This document shows positions 44,821 through 54,396 of a stretch of 64,000 bases of DNA, one piece after another. Below the pieces are notes generated by a model. That model was not told the origin of the DNA. It was given only the letters and a program-made list of their open reading frames with translations, and ran no database searches. The DNA is taken from positions 7,687,185 through 7,751,184 of the forward strand of contig NZ_JAZHRR010000001.1 of assembly GCF_036924515.1 (NCBI RefSeq), given 5' to 3'. Source of the DNA: Bradyrhizobium sp. AZCC 1610. Lineage in GTDB: Bacteria > Pseudomonadota > Alphaproteobacteria > Rhizobiales > Xanthobacteraceae. A program made the position numbers and the translations under genes. Position 1 is the stretch's first letter, and each line of letters begins with the position of its first letter.

Positions 44821-44906
44821 CCGTCATTGCGAGGAGCGTAGCGACGAAGCAATCCAGACTTTCCTGCGCCGCACGATGGATTGCTTCGCTACGCTCGCAA
44901 TGACGG
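44821..44906. repeat. interspersed repeat (CCGTCATTGCG family)
   Basis: An 86-base near-perfect palindrome: ccgtcattgcgag...gaagcaatcca on the left and tggattgcttcg...ctcgcaatgacgg on the right. It matches the ends of the elements at 39159-39280 and 63527-63637. Confidence 0.75.
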
Positions 44907-45000
44907 TGAGTGGCTCCAGCGCCCAATTAATCTCAATCGGCAAACACGACTTCACGATCTCGCGGCCTGATTTGCCCGAGGCTTGCTATCGAATTTCCTC

Positions 45001-45440
45001 AACCCTCCAGTCAGAGGGCGCAGGGAATGCCGGGTGCACGCTGCACCCGCGGTCTCGTGTGCAATAGGCACAAAAAATGCGCACACGAGCATACAGGGCA
45101 GCGGAGGCATCCGACATTCCCTGCGCAATGGCTTTACGGCTTATATCGTGCTCTCCCCGGCGGGCCGGGCTCGTTGTCACCGTCGCCTCGCGGATATCGC
45201 GCTCGATCCAATTGGATCGATGCGCAACGCGAGACTTGACGCCAGCATCGGGGCGTCAGGACCACACGACTTCGCCGTACGCATCAGCACCGTTCGTCAA
45301 AGGCACATCCACGTCCACCGCATCCCATCCCGCGCTTGTGACGATCGCGAAACGCCCCTCGTACCGGGACGGGACGAAATCGATATATTGCTGATTTGGC
45401 CTCGTCGTCAAGTAAAATTCGGAAAATCCGAAATCCGCAC
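45001..45440. repeat. probable Bradyrhizobium multi-copy intergenic element
   Basis: The stretch beginning gcgcagggaatgccgggtgc and continuing through ctccccggcgggccgggctc is, as far as I recall, a sequence repeated many times in Bradyrhizobium genomes. There it gives rise to spurious hypothetical proteins in several frames. Only one copy is in this window, so the repetition is from memory. It abuts the restriction operon. Confidence 0.45.
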
Positions 45441-45537
45441 TTGTGTTGCTGGAGCGCCGAGATATCCTTCGGCCGCTTCGGTCCAGAAAATCGCAGTTGG
45501 CCTTGTTGCTGTAAAACCTATAGACGGTTAGTAAGGG

Positions 45538-45555
45538 ACTCACTCGTCCGTGAGT
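45538..45555. promoter_or_regulatory. inverted repeat upstream of hsdR
   Basis: Perfect 6-base arms actcac / gtgagt flank 6 bases, 39 bases before the hsdR ATG. It could be an operator for the restriction operon; there is no controller-protein gene nearby. Confidence 0.25.
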
Positions 45556-45594
45556 TGTGATGCTGTCGGCGACTAGGGAAACGCAGATCGTTAA

Positions 45595-48132
45595 ATGAAG
45601 GAGGCCACCGCCCGCATAAAAATAAACAAGCTGCTTGAAGCAGCGGGCTGGCGTTTTTTCTCGGACTCAAAAGGGCCAGCGAACGTCCAGCTTGAACCAA
45701 GCGTCGCACTCACAAAGCATACCCTCGATAATCTTGGTGAGAACTTCGAGAAGGTCTCCAAAGGCTTCATCGATTTCCTGCTGCTCAACGAAAAGGGGTT
45801 TCCGTTCATCGTCCTCGAAGCGAAGGCGGAAGACAAGAATCCGCTCGTTGGCAAGGAGCAGGCGCGGAAGTATGCGAAGTCTCAAAATTGTCGCTTCGTC
45901 ATACTCTCCAATGGAAACCTGCACTACTTCTGGGACCTCGAAAGGGGCAATCCCTACGTCATCACGAGTTTTCCAACCCCGGTCTCCGTTACCGGCTACC
46001 AGAAAAGCGTCCCTAACCCAAAATGCCTCATCGAGGAAGTCGTCGAAAATGACTACGTGGCACTCACGCAGCGACCCAACTATGCCTCCGAGGCCGCCTG
46101 GAAAAGCGATGCCGAGCGCCCTCGGTTCATCGAGCTAAACGGACTTCGTTTCCTTCGCCCGTACCAGAAGCGAGCCATTGTGGCCATTCAGCAAACAGTG
46201 GCGAAAGGTGGCGACCGCTTTCTCTTGGAAATGGCCACTGGTACCGGGAAAACGCTCACCTCGGCTGCGATCATCAAACTGTTTCTTCGGACGGGCAATG
46301 CCCGCCGTGTGCTTTTCCTGGTAGACAGGCTCGAGCTGGAGGACCAAGCACTAAAAGCTTTCAGAAAGGTGCTCGCAAACGACTACAAGAGCGTCATCTA
46401 CAAAGAGAACCGCGATGACTGGCGTCACGCCGAAATCGTTGTCTCCACCGTCCAGTCGCTGCTCTTCAACAATAAATACCACCAGCTCTTTTCGCCCACC
46501 GACTTCGATCTCGTCATCTCTGACGAAGCGCACCGTTCTATCGGCGGCAATGCCCGCGCCGTCTTCGATTACTTCATCGGCTATAAACTCGGCCTTACAG
46601 CTACTCCCCGCGACTACCTCAAGAAATTTGTTAAAGATAAGTCCACGAGCAAAGATCCTCGCGAGTTCGAGCGCCGTCTGTTGCTCGATACCTACCGGAC
46701 TTTCGGCTGCGAGGACGGCCAGCCCACTTTCCGATACTCGCTGCTCGATGGCGTCAAAGACGGCTACCTCGTCAACCCAACCGTCGTAGACGCCCGCAGC
46801 GAAGTGACCACCCAGCTTCTGTCGGACGGGGGCTTTGTCGTCGAGTTCAAGGACGAGGAGGGGGACGACCAGAAGGAAACATACAAGCAACGACAATTTG
46901 AGAAGCGGTTTTTCTCGCCTGCCACCAATCAGCTCTTTTGCAAGGCCTTCCTGGAGAACGCCCTGCGCGATCCGATCAGCGGTGAGATTGGCAAGTCGAT
47001 CATTTTTGCCGTGAGCCAGAACCATGCGGCCAAGCTGGCGCAGATTCTGAACGGGATGGCAGACCGTATATTCCCCGGTAAATATCAATCGGACTTTGCC
47101 GTTCAAGTCACGTCGCATGTTGACGGTGCGCAGCAATACACGATCAACTTTGCAAACAATAATCTGCTTGGATCAGCGAATTTTATCCCCACTTATAAAA
47201 CCAGTAAGGCCCGCGTCTGCATTACCGTCGGCATGATGACCACCGGTTATGATTGCCCGGATATCCTCAATTTGGGCCTTTTTCGTCCGATCTTCTCTCC
47301 AACGGACTTCATTCAAATCAAGGGGCGCGGAACTCGCAAGCACGACTTCCGGGAGCAGCTTTTTGACGAGACGATAAGGGAGAGTGTGAAGGAGCCACAG
47401 AAATCCGGATTCAAGCTGTTCGACTTCTTCGCAAACTGCGAATATTTCGAGGAAGAATTCGATTACGACCAGGTTATCAAGCTTCCCAAACCGAAATCCG
47501 GGACCGGTGAAGGAGGCGAGGAAGCTACAGGTGGCGGCTCCACGGGAGCCATTTACGAGCACCTCGACGACGACATTCTTCTCACGCTCAAAGAGGAGGA
47601 TATCGGCCACGGGGGCATGAGGATTGATCGAGAATTTTACGCTAGGTTCGAGGATGTCGTGCGTGAGAATGCTTTCGTCGCGGCCAGCGTTGAGGCTGGT
47701 GAGTGGGATCGCGTCATCGATTACTTGAACAAGGAAATTTTCGACAAGCCGAGTGAATACTACTCCCTTGAGAAGCTACGGAGAGCTGCAGGTGTAGATC
47801 GGCGCCTCACGCTCCGTGAAATACTCGAAAAAATCTTTGGTTTGATTCCACGTTTCAAATCCAAGGACGATCTCCTGGAGGAGGAGTTCTCAAAGTTTGT
47901 TGCTGACTACAAGCCCGACGAAGCCGGGGCCATTCCGGCCATCAAGAACTATTTCAAGGCCTATGCTGCAAGCGATCAGATTCGTCACATCATTGAGTCC
48001 GGTCACCTGACCGATTTGGCCACGAACCCCATTTTCTCGACGAGAGAATTTAGGGCCGTGCCCGCGAAATACCGGAAGCTCATCCCTGAATACGTCAAGG
48101 ACTATGTCTCCTTGAACCAGTTCGTCACCTAG
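45595..48132 (+). CDS. hsdR: type I restriction enzyme R subunit (HsdR)
   Basis: This 845-residue protein is the translocating and cutting subunit. The N-terminal nuclease domain is recognisable by Asp60 and Glu75-x-Lys77 in FIDFLLL...IVLEAK (PD-(D/E)xK type). The SF2 helicase motor has Walker A ATGTGKT (214-220), the DEAH box at 310-313, motif III LTATP, and motif VI QIKGRGTRKH. An acidic C-terminal region follows (EEEFDYDQ..., KEEDIGH). It is a short form of HsdR, like EcoAI-type enzymes. The stop is 8 bases before the methylase-specificity gene. AT content by eye is higher than in flanking genes, fitting horizontal transfer. Confidence 0.92.
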   Translation: MKEATARIKINKLLEAAGWRFFSDSKGPANVQLEPSVALTKHTLDNLGENFEKVSKGFIDFLLLNEKGFPFIVLEAKAEDKNPLVGKEQARKYAKSQNCRFVILSNGNLHYFWDLERGNPYVITSFPTPVSVTGYQKSVPNPKCLIEEVVENDYVALTQRPNYASEAAWKSDAERPRFIELNGLRFLRPYQKRAIVAIQQTVAKGGDRFLLEMATGTGKTLTSAAIIKLFLRTGNARRVLFLVDRLELEDQALKAFRKVLANDYKSVIYKENRDDWRHAEIVVSTVQSLLFNNKYHQLFSPTDFDLVISDEAHRSIGGNARAVFDYFIGYKLGLTATPRDYLKKFVKDKSTSKDPREFERRLLLDTYRTFGCEDGQPTFRYSLLDGVKDGYLVNPTVVDARSEVTTQLLSDGGFVVEFKDEEGDDQKETYKQRQFEKRFFSPATNQLFCKAFLENALRDPISGEIGKSIIFAVSQNHAAKLAQILNGMADRIFPGKYQSDFAVQVTSHVDGAQQYTINFANNNLLGSANFIPTYKTSKARVCITVGMMTTGYDCPDILNLGLFRPIFSPTDFIQIKGRGTRKHDFREQLFDETIRESVKEPQKSGFKLFDFFANCEYFEEEFDYDQVIKLPKPKSGTGEGGEEATGGGSTGAIYEHLDDDILLTLKEEDIGHGGMRIDREFYARFEDVVRENAFVAASVEAGEWDRVIDYLNKEIFDKPSEYYSLEKLRRAAGVDRRLTLREILEKIFGLIPRFKSKDDLLEEEFSKFVADYKPDEAGAIPAIKNYFKAYAASDQIRHIIESGHLTDLATNPIFSTREFRAVPAKYRKLIPEYVKDYVSLNQFVT

Positions 48133-48140
48133 GAACCCGA

Positions 48141-50684
48141 ATGCTCGACACTGACACTAAACGGCGCATCGATACGGCGCGTGACATCCTCGTGGGCAAG
48201 GTCCCCGATCCCAAGTCCCAAGTCGAACAGATCACCATCGCTCTGATCTACAAGTTCATGGATGACATGGACGCTGAAGCTGAGGAGTTGGGAGGTAAGC
48301 GCAAGTTTTTCACTGGCGACTTCGCCCGATTTGGCTGGGCCCAACTGATGCGTACGGGCATTGGAGGTCATGAAATGCTCGGCCTCTATGCCGAAGGCAT
48401 CTCCACGATGCCGGAGAATCCTGGCATACCGCTGCTTTTCCGCGACATTTTCAAGAACGCCTACCTCCCGTACCGCGACCCCGAGACGCTCAAGGCATTT
48501 TTAAAAATCATAGACGAATTCACTTACGATCACAGCGAACGCCTCGGCGACGCATTCGAGTATCTCCTGTCGGTCCTCGGCTCGCAGGGCGATGCCGGAC
48601 AGTTCCGTACGCCGCGCCACATCATTGATTTCATTGTTGAGATCCTCGATCCGAAAAAGAACGAGAGCGTGCTTGATCCAGCGTGCGGCACAGCAGGCTT
48701 TTTGATTTCAGCTTATAAGCATATTCTGAAAGCAAATAGCTCACCCACGGCGGTTAGCTCGAAAGCCATCGACGAAAATGACAAGGCGGCGCTTGACTCA
48801 TCCAGAATCCCTCCATCTCGCGGTGATCTGCTCACGCCCGAAGAGCGCGGTGCACTCGCTAGCAACTTTAAGGGTTACGACATCTCGCCAGACATGGTGC
48901 GCCTTTCTCTGGTGAATCTTTATCTCCATGGTTTTTCCGATCCGCACATTTACGAATACGACACACTAACCTCTGAGGATCGTTGGAATGAATTTGCCGA
49001 CATAATCCTTGCCAACCCGCCTTTCATGTCTCCCAAGGGAGGAATCAAGCCTCACCGCCGCTTCTCTATTCAGGCCAAGCGCAGCGAAGTTCTTTTTGTG
49101 GACTACATGGCCGAGCATCTCACGCCTTGTGGGCGCGCGGGCATTATCGTCCCGGAGGGTATCATTTTCCAGAGTCAGACCGCTTACACCGAGCTGCGTC
49201 GAATGCTCGTCGAGAATTCATTAGTCGCTGTCGTCTCGCTGCCGGCAGGATGCTTCAATCCCTATTCTGGAGTTAAGACGTCCATTTTGCTCCTCGACAA
49301 ATCTCTCGCCAAAGATGCCGAAACTATCGCCTTCTTCAAGGTGGAGAACGACGGCTTCGGCCTCGGTGCCCAGAGGCGAGCCATTGGAGGAAGCGAGCTC
49401 CCGCAGATCAGGGCTGAACTTAACGCCTACCTTCATGCCTTGCGAAACAAGCAATCTACAGCCGACCTTCGACTCACCTGCGGTCTAATTGTGCCGAAAG
49501 AAAAGATCGTTGAAAACGGCGACTATAATCTTAGTGGCGAGCGTTATCGAGAATTGATCGATCGCGAAACAACATTTCCAAAGGTTAAGCTTGGCGAGCT
49601 ACTCAAACTGGAATTCGGCACGCGTATCACCAAAAAAGATTACGAAGGAACGCTCTTTCCGGTCTACGGAGGAGGAGGGGAAAGCTTTCGTACCGATTCG
49701 TTTACTCGGGAAAACGATATCGTGATTTCGCGTTTTGCGATGTCAGCCGAATGCGTCCGAGCGGTCGCAGGTAAGTTCTACTTGCTCGATTCAGGGTTCA
49801 CGTTTTCGATTTCGGAAAAATTCATAGGCCTTGCGACAAAGACGTTTGTCGCTCAAGTTTTGCTAAACAGCCAAGATCGTATCTATCGCTGCGCTCGAGG
49901 TCATGCTCAAAAGAACATTGACATAGACGCATTCAAGGCTCTCGAAATCCCCCTGCCACCGTTGGCGCTGCAAAATGAGATCGTGGCCGAGATCGAGGGC
50001 TATCAGAAAGTCATCGGCGGCGCCCGGACTGTCCTCGACCACTACCGCCCGCACATCCCGATCCATCCTGAATGGCCGATGGTTGGGCTCGGCGAAGTAA
50101 TCGAGAGCAAGCCTAAGAATGGGTATTCCGGTAGCCCGGTGGATCGTCCCACGAACGTGAAAGTATTGTCCCTGAGCGCGACGACGTCGGGAAAGATGGA
50201 CCTATCGAAATTTAAGTATCTCGATGAGGACATTCCATTGGAGTCTTCTTGTCGATGTCGGCGCGGGGATATCTACCTCCAACGAGGCAACACAAGGGAA
50301 TTGGTGGGTACGGCCGCGATATTCGACGCAGACGAACAGAATTTTATTTACCCCGACCTGATGATTCGCGTTCGAGCGGATGAATCAAAGATTCGAAGCA
50401 GCTATTTGCTAACCGTTCTTCAGAGCGAGCCCGTTCGCGAGTTCATTGTCAGAAACGCCGTAGGCGCTGCCGGCAGCATGCCCAAGATCAATCAGGGTAT
50501 CGTCGAGCGTATTCCGGTTCCGCTTCCACCGCTCGCCACGCAGGAAGCCCTTGTAGCCGAGATCGAAGCCGAGCAAGCCTTAGTCGCTGGTAACCACGAA
50601 CTGATCATCCGCTTCGAACAAAAGGTCCAATCGACCCTTGCTCGAATCTGGGGCGAACAAGAGTCAGTCGTTACGGAGGCATAA
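48141..50684 (+). CDS. hsdMS: type I modification-specificity fusion protein (HsdM-HsdS)
   Basis: This 847-residue single chain combines two subunits that are normally separate. Residues 1-460 are the N6-adenine methylase: helical N-domain, SAM motif DPACGTAGF (179-187) and catalytic NPPF (292-295). Residues about 470-847 form the specificity part, with two target-recognition domains (starting FPKVKLGELL and WPMVGLGEVI). Each is followed by the conserved spacer-helix sequence (EIPLPPLALQNEIVAEIE and PVPLPPLATQEALVAEIE), so the half-sites are defined by two different TRDs. An AGGAACCCGA site precedes the ATG. It methylates DNA at a bipartite site that HsdR reads as self. Confidence 0.92.
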   Translation: MLDTDTKRRIDTARDILVGKVPDPKSQVEQITIALIYKFMDDMDAEAEELGGKRKFFTGDFARFGWAQLMRTGIGGHEMLGLYAEGISTMPENPGIPLLFRDIFKNAYLPYRDPETLKAFLKIIDEFTYDHSERLGDAFEYLLSVLGSQGDAGQFRTPRHIIDFIVEILDPKKNESVLDPACGTAGFLISAYKHILKANSSPTAVSSKAIDENDKAALDSSRIPPSRGDLLTPEERGALASNFKGYDISPDMVRLSLVNLYLHGFSDPHIYEYDTLTSEDRWNEFADIILANPPFMSPKGGIKPHRRFSIQAKRSEVLFVDYMAEHLTPCGRAGIIVPEGIIFQSQTAYTELRRMLVENSLVAVVSLPAGCFNPYSGVKTSILLLDKSLAKDAETIAFFKVENDGFGLGAQRRAIGGSELPQIRAELNAYLHALRNKQSTADLRLTCGLIVPKEKIVENGDYNLSGERYRELIDRETTFPKVKLGELLKLEFGTRITKKDYEGTLFPVYGGGGESFRTDSFTRENDIVISRFAMSAECVRAVAGKFYLLDSGFTFSISEKFIGLATKTFVAQVLLNSQDRIYRCARGHAQKNIDIDAFKALEIPLPPLALQNEIVAEIEGYQKVIGGARTVLDHYRPHIPIHPEWPMVGLGEVIESKPKNGYSGSPVDRPTNVKVLSLSATTSGKMDLSKFKYLDEDIPLESSCRCRRGDIYLQRGNTRELVGTAAIFDADEQNFIYPDLMIRVRADESKIRSSYLLTVLQSEPVREFIVRNAVGAAGSMPKINQGIVERIPVPLPPLATQEALVAEIEAEQALVAGNHELIIRFEQKVQSTLARIWGEQESVVTEA

Positions 50685-50688
50685 GCAA

Positions 50689-51411
50689 ATGGAAGAGGCG
50701 GCTGAACTCGCCAACTATCTGCCACTCTCATTCAAAACGCCAAAGGAGCAGGAATATATCGAATTTCTCTGGGACGCCTTCGAAATGAACTACACGAACG
50801 GTAAGTACCAATTTGCTTTCCTTGCCTATCATATGCTCACCATGAGCTTCGTCTATTTTAACATTTGGCAGATCAAGCAGACTGAGCCGGGCGACTTCGA
50901 GAAGGGTCTTATCGGATTTGGGCGCGATGAGAAAACCTTGATCGAGGCGACTTCACCGTTTGCATTCAGCATTGTCCCTGAACGCACGATGTTGCGCTTC
51001 CTAAAGCTTATCGCCTGCGACAATGGAAAGATTGGCACCTATGTTAAGCTGGTGGATGACCGCAACAATTCGGCCCACCCAAATGGCAACATATATTTCA
51101 GCACCCCGGCAGCGGTGGACATCAAGATCACTGAGATTCTCCGCGTCGTGGACGAGATCCAGAGGCATTCAAGACCAGTTATAGAAAGATGTTATCGGGA
51201 ATTTTTGCTCAAGAGCCACGACCCAGACGAACGGGAGTACTCGGAGGCCAGTGATCAAATACGCGAGGCGTTGATCCACGCAAACTATATGTCCCAACGG
51301 GACATAGGCGTTTGTCTTGAGTATAATCTTGGTGATCTTCGCGAGTTCGACGAATTCCCCAGCATTGAAGCGCTTCATCAGCAGCTTCATGCTGCCTACG
51401 GCAATGCTTGA
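50689..51411 (+). CDS. hypothetical HEPN-like protein, third gene of the restriction operon
   Basis: This 240-residue mostly helical protein starts at ATG 50689, with GGAGG inside the end of the methylase gene, four bases after its stop. The notable motif is VDDRNNSAHPNG (Arg125-x4-His130), which matches the R-x4-6-H signature of HEPN ribonucleases, surrounded by predicted helices. No other catalytic motif is seen. HEPN nucleases are frequent partners of restriction systems (PrrC with EcoprrI is the classic case), which supports an anti-phage back-up role. The HEPN assignment rests on this motif and on context only; the rest of the chain is unlike any family I know. Confidence 0.6.
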   Translation: MEEAAELANYLPLSFKTPKEQEYIEFLWDAFEMNYTNGKYQFAFLAYHMLTMSFVYFNIWQIKQTEPGDFEKGLIGFGRDEKTLIEATSPFAFSIVPERTMLRFLKLIACDNGKIGTYVKLVDDRNNSAHPNGNIYFSTPAAVDIKITEILRVVDEIQRHSRPVIERCYREFLLKSHDPDEREYSEASDQIREALIHANYMSQRDIGVCLEYNLGDLREFDEFPSIEALHQQLHAAYGNA

Positions 51412-51474
51412 ACGACGACTTGCTTTCTGGGGCGCCAGTCTATCGGCCGCCGCCATCGACGGCGTGGCGCCTCC

Positions 51475-52125
51475 TCACGAACCCCGCAGCAATTCGCTGA
51501 TCACGTTGAACTGGTTGTCGCGAAACTCGACCATATAGCCGTCCTTGATCGGACGGTAGTCCGTCGGCGATGTGTTGAGCTTGACGCCTGGCATCAGCAT
51601 CGGCAGCGCTACGCCCTTGAGGTTGGCCGCCTGCGCCATGATGTTTTGGCGACTCAGGTCGTCTTTGCACTGCGTCAGCACCACGACCAGCGCCTGGGCA
51701 ACCATGTAGCCATAGCCTGCCGCCAGATTGGCTGGATCGATATTGGGCAGCCGCGCCTTCATGAAATCCCGGTAGGCGACCAGATCGGGGTCGGTGGAGT
51801 CGGCCGCATAAGGTTTTAGCGCCCCGACCGACATGATGCCGGTCGCCGCTTCGAGCCCGGCCGGCACCATCACCGTTTCCTTGTTGGCGCAGCCTGAGGA
51901 GATGAAACGCATCGGACGCCAGCCGGTTTCGTAGGCTTTTCGGATCGCTTGCGCGCACGCGCGCGGCGTCACGCTGTAGATCAGGAAGACGTCGGCCTTG
52001 GTGTTGGCGAGCGTGAGGATCTGCGAATCCACCGTGGGATCGGCGACCTCGAAACTCGCAGCCATCGCGATCATCTTGTCGGCGTCCGCTGACGCGACCG
52101 AGGACATCGCGTCAGGCCGAATTCG
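51475..52125 (-). pseudogene. C-terminal half of a branched-chain amino acid-type binding protein
   Basis: About 210 residues match the second lobe of a LivK-like (type I periplasmic) binding protein: ASFEVADPTVDSQILTL, ADVFLIYSVTPRACAQAIR, the RFISSGC core and a C-terminal EFRDNQFNVISELL. The stop codon is intact. There is no signal peptide or first lobe; homology begins near 52100 (DADKMIAM...) with no proper start. The matching first lobe lies at 57690-58285 on the same strand. Together they are one gene split by about 5.6 kb of other DNA. Confidence 0.75.
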
Positions 52126-52151
52126 CAGCATGGTGTTCGGTTTGTCGTGTA

Positions 52152-52370
52152 CTAGGTCGGCTTGCGCACGGCAGTGGAAACGGTCTCGTGTGCACGCACC
52201 GGGGTGCAGGTCGTAACTACGAGCGCAAACCGGCTGCACTGCCAGTCAGCGCCGAGCGCGGCGCTGGTGGGTGATGTCAGGTTGACCGACAGTAATGCCG
52301 CTACGCAGGCAAACATCACGTACGCCGCGATTAGCACCGCTACCTTGTGGGCCCTTGGGTGGGAAATCAT
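52152..52370 (-). CDS. small hypothetical membrane or exported protein (72 aa)
   Basis: ATG 52370 is preceded by AGGAGCCAAGG. The 72-residue product has one hydrophobic segment (VAVLIAAYVMFACVAALL), likely a signal anchor, and two cysteines after it (WQCSRFALVVTTC). It follows the OpgC-like gene by 34 bases in the same direction. The frame continues upstream to 52505, overlapping that gene, but this start has the better site. Function unknown. Confidence 0.5.
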   Translation of the reverse strand: MISHPRAHKVAVLIAAYVMFACVAALLSVNLTSPTSAALGADWQCSRFALVVTTCTPVRAHETVSTAVRKPT

Positions 52371-52404
52371 GGCCTTGGCTCCTGTACGATGGCCCCCTTG
52401 TGAT

Positions 52405-53790
52405 CTAATTCGCATCCTGACCCACATTTTTCGCTGGTGGCCCGAAGGCGTATGCGATTGCTGGCGCTGGATCAGCACCGCAGCCGGACTTGCGCACCGG
52501 AGCAAACAACATCTTTATTCGATCAACCTCGTCGGCACGGGCAAGCAGCGTGGGCGGAATGTCAACGCCGAGCGCCTTGGCTGTCTTGAGATTGATGACC
52601 AGCTCAAACTTGGTTGGCCGCTCGACGGGCAGGTCGGCGGGCTTCGCGTGCGGCTGCTGCCTGGGTTTGATCTTGATCAAGTTCAGCAGCGTCGCCGCCA
52701 GAATCATCACCAGGACGCCACCAACACTGAGCGCGATCTGCATCGTCAGCCCCTCCGAGATGTCGAGCAGCGCCAGGTGGCTGGCGAACGTCAGCAGAAC
52801 GCCGAGGCAGTAGATTGGCAGCGAATTCTGGCCACAGCGGATCGCGCCGCGCATCACCGCCGTCGTCAGCCCTCGCCAATTGTGAGGTACGAACCACGCT
52901 GCCAAAACCGCAAGGGCCAAAAAATGCAGCAGTCGCAATGGATCGAGATTCGATTTGTCCATCGGGTAAAGCAGCGTCAGCAGCGCCTGCGGGACCAGCG
53001 CTTCCAGCGGTTTGATGCTCGAGCTCAATGCGATGCTGAGGCTGAACACCAGATAGAGAACGGCAGCCACAAGCGCGGTACGTGAGATCACCCACTGCCG
53101 GAATCTCTTGCCCTCGATCATCCACCACGCGCCAAGCACGACCAGCAGCTGCCAAGCCAGCGGATTGAAGGCCCAGTGGCCGTTCGGCCACGCCGGGACG
53201 GTCCAGCCGAAGGCATGCACCAGCGCATAAAGCGCCAGCGAGGCGCCAAGCGCCACATTCGGCACTCGCAGCAGCAGCCACAGCAGCGGCGCGAACAAGA
53301 GGTGAAGAAGCACGAAGACCGGCAACACGTCGGCATTGACTAGACGGTATTGCAGGACCGCTGCGCGCGCGAGCGTCGCGCCCGGATGGTCCAGCAAGAT
53401 ACGCGTATTGCTCTCGTCAGCAAGACGGCCACCGCCTGCGAGGTGAACCATGATGGCGCAGGCGAGCGTGAGCAGCAGAAATGCGACATAAATGTCCCAG
53501 CTTCGGTGCAGCGTCCGGCTGACCACTCCGGTCCAGCCCTCGCAGCGCCACGCCTTGCCGTAGGCCAGTGCGCAGGTTACGCCCGAGACGAACATGAATA
53601 CTTCCGCGGCATCGCTGAAGCCGTAGTTCCGCAGCGTCAGCCAAGTTCCGATGTTGTTGGGGACATGGTCAAGAAAGATGCACCACAGTGCGATGCCGCG
53701 GCAGGCGTCAATGCGCAGGTCGCGGCCCTGGCCTTTCAGCTCCGGCAGCTCGCCGATCAATAGCTTTGGGGTGGCGATTCGATCGTGCAT
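52405..53790 (-). CDS. OpgC-like membrane acyltransferase with foreign C-terminal tail
   Basis: The first about 385 residues (from ATG 53790) match the OpgC family, multi-pass inner-membrane proteins that succinylate osmoregulated periplasmic glucans. The N-terminal [21 protein letters not shown] and about 10 membrane segments fit. After residue about 385 the chain reads [20 protein letters not shown] and [18 protein letters not shown]. This is the C-terminal end of the ABC_sub_bind binding-protein family, unrelated to OpgC. The usual stop of that tail (E-V-I-E-stop) appears destroyed by one extra base near 52525, which adds 40 unrelated residues. The start is uncertain; the frame is open to 53961. 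Confidence 0.65.
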   Translation of the reverse strand: MHDRIATPKLLIGELPELKGQGRDLRIDACRGIALWCIFLDHVPNNIGTWLTLRNYGFSDAAEVFMFVSGVTCALAYGKAWRCEGWTGVVSRTLHRSWDIYVAFLLLTLACAIMVHLAGGGRLADESNTRILLDHPGATLARAAVLQYRLVNADVLPVFVLLHLLFAPLLWLLLRVPNVALGASLALYALVHAFGWTVPAWPNGHWAFNPLAWQLLVVLGAWWMIEGKRFRQWVISRTALVAAVLYLVFSLSIALSSSIKPLEALVPQALLTLLYPMDKSNLDPLRLLHFLALAVLAAWFVPHNWRGLTTAVMRGAIRCGQNSLPIYCLGVLLTFASHLALLDISEGLTMQIALSVGGVLVMILAATLLNLIKIKPRQQPHAKPADLPVERPTKFELVINLKTAKALGVDIPPTLLARADEVDRIKMLFAPVRKSGCGADPAPAIAYAFGPPAKNVGQDAN

Positions 53791-54396
53791 CTGGTTGCCC
53801 CATCCGACGTGCGAGCACGCTTCAAGAGGGACCGAATTGATAAAAACATCGCCGCCGCACTGCCGGATCGTACCAACGCCGCAGTTTGGCGCTGCTTCAC
53901 GCCGAACCCGGCGACGAAAGCTATTGCGATAACGATCATATGGCGGCGCTTGGTAGAACATCCTAGCGCGTGAGGCTATTGACGATCATCGTTCAACGGC
54001 ACAGCGCGTCAATCAGCCGGAGGTCCACACAGAGAGGTTCCTAGGTCCTATGATCAAGGTACCGTACAGATCTCGGCATCAATTGACATCCGTCAGACGC
54101 ATCATGGACGTTCACCATTGCGCATGGACGAAGGAGACTCTGAGCCCCGCGAGTCTCGTCGTCCGCACTCGCTTTTTCGGTGTCCTACCGTGAGGTGATT
54201 ACAATTGCAGCACACAACGGCATTCGGCTCCTACCTTGAGTGGCTGACGGTGGACCGCTGGTTGGGCCAAGGATGGAGGATGGATGGTTTCGGGAGCCAG
54301 TCTTCCGACAGCCTCTTCCTCGCCAAAGACCTGAAGGTGGGTGTATGATTTTCCTTTATTTGGATCTCCGTGCAATGGGATGACGGAGAGCTTTTC
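53791..54396. other. intergenic region, no gene supported
   Basis: This 606-base stretch lies between divergent OpgC-like and response-regulator genes. Frames on either strand lack ribosome binding sites or similarity. It lies within the DNA that splits the binding-protein gene and probably contains the regulator promoter. Confidence 0.4.

Larger units (their letters stand above)
44670..45594. other. intergenic region carrying repeats at the left border of the restriction island
   Basis: This 925-base stretch holds the 44821-44906 repeat, a longer element at about 45001-45440 and the hsdR promoter. Open frames such as 44983-45531 (plus) and 45256-45543 (minus) fall inside the longer element and have no ribosome binding site, so I do not call them genes. 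Confidence 0.5.

Noticed and set aside
44983..45531. 182-codon frame on the plus strand and a 95-codon frame on the minus strand
   Set aside because: Both fall in the probable multi-copy element and have no start signal; similar frames are, as I recall, common mis-annotations.
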